From the NCBI GenBank assembly GCA_011330545.1, contig DRQI01000271.1, positions 1-5,497 on the forward strand: a stretch of 5,497 nt of DNA, in the 5' to 3' direction. The notes under the pieces were generated by a model. The model was not told where the DNA came from, made no database searches, and worked only from the letters and a program-made list of their open reading frames with translations. Made by a program: the position numbers and the translations under genes. Source of the stretch: Flavobacteriia bacterium. Its GTDB lineage: Bacteria > Bacteroidota > Bacteroidia > Flavobacteriales > Flavobacteriaceae. Below, piece by piece: positions 5,328 through 5,497 of this stretch; within the stretch, counting starts at the first letter, position 1; each line of letters opens with the position of its first letter.

Positions 5328-5497
5328 TTATTTCTCTCCCTTATAATAACAATAGGTACCTATTTTGGTGTCGACATGGCCTGTTTCTGTTACATTTTTA
5401 AAACCACATTCTGAAATATAAACAGGCAATAGGCCTTCGACATTTTCTTGAGTAGTTTTAAATCCATCTATAAGTTGAACAACATAAAAGAGAAATC
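5328..5497 (-). CDS. Class I SAM-dependent methyltransferase, C-terminal fragment
   Basis: The last 55 codons and the TAA stop of a gene that enters from the right edge. The fragment reads FLFYVVQLIDGF, then TTQENVEGLLPVYISECGF, then NVTETGHVDTKIGTYCYYKG. The pattern 'DGF..T..NV.GLLP.....CGF..V.E....T..GT...Y' is the usual C-terminus of small class I methyltransferases: the last strands of the Rossmann-like fold, including the 'aGF..v.e' hairpin. The SAM-binding glycine motif lies outside the window, so catalytic competence and substrate cannot be judged. A 120-nt gap with an inverted repeat separates it from the multicopper oxidase; it need not belong to the copper/redox genes. Confidence 0.8.
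   Translation of the reverse strand, partial: FLFYVVQLIDGFKTTQENVEGLLPVYISECGFKNVTETGHVDTKIGTYCYYKGEK

Noticed and set aside
1..5497. CRISPR array, insertion sequence, tRNA or rRNA
   Set aside because: No evenly spaced direct repeats, transposase-like frame, or tRNA/rRNA sequence was seen on either strand by eye.

Overview
The window looks like chromosomal DNA from a member of the Bacteroidota, most likely a (marine) Flavobacteriaceae. It is visibly AT-rich. Start codons are preceded by A/T-rich stretches instead of Shine-Dalgarno sequences. One promoter fits the Bacteroidota TTTG / TAnnTTTG pattern. The large exported enzyme ends in a type A sorting domain of the type IX secretion system (T9SS), which is confined to this phylum. 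The family assignments come from motif reading and memory; no database search was possible.

All recognised genes lie on the minus strand, so transcription runs from high to low coordinates. The right edge (5328-5497) holds the last 55 codons of a class I SAM-dependent methyltransferase. After a 120-nt gap comes a three-domain multicopper oxidase with all copper ligands and a T9SS sorting domain (3516-5207). It is followed 27 nt later by an NTF2/SnoaL-like lipoprotein (2967-3488). A 100-nt gap then carries the best promoter in the window and an overlapping CRP/FNR-like palindrome. These precede a small Cys/His/Met-rich exported protein resembling the HYC_CC_PP family (2447-2866). After a 143-nt gap with a hairpin comes a tight three-gene unit: a periplasmic class I cytochrome c (1908-2303), a phosphate-selective-porin-like outer-membrane barrel (697-1896) and a small monohaem cytochrome c lipoprotein (379-675). 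A strong rho-independent terminator (316-353) closes this unit. The leftmost ~315 bases have no credible gene but contain nested inverted repeats at 11-120 that look like a dispersed flavobacterial repeat element.

Every complete gene here encodes a cell-envelope or exported protein, and the theme is copper and redox chemistry. The oxidase should use O2 to oxidise a substrate at or outside the cell surface. The lipoprotein beside it has an acidic stretch after its lipid-bearing cysteine that may also send it to the surface. The HYC_CC_PP-like protein could bind Cu(I). The cytochrome-porin-cytochrome unit could move electrons or a small solute across the outer membrane and periplasm. Whether these form one pathway (copper detoxification, metal oxidation or periplasmic respiration) is inference; the sequence shows adjacency, shared strand and a shared cellular location.
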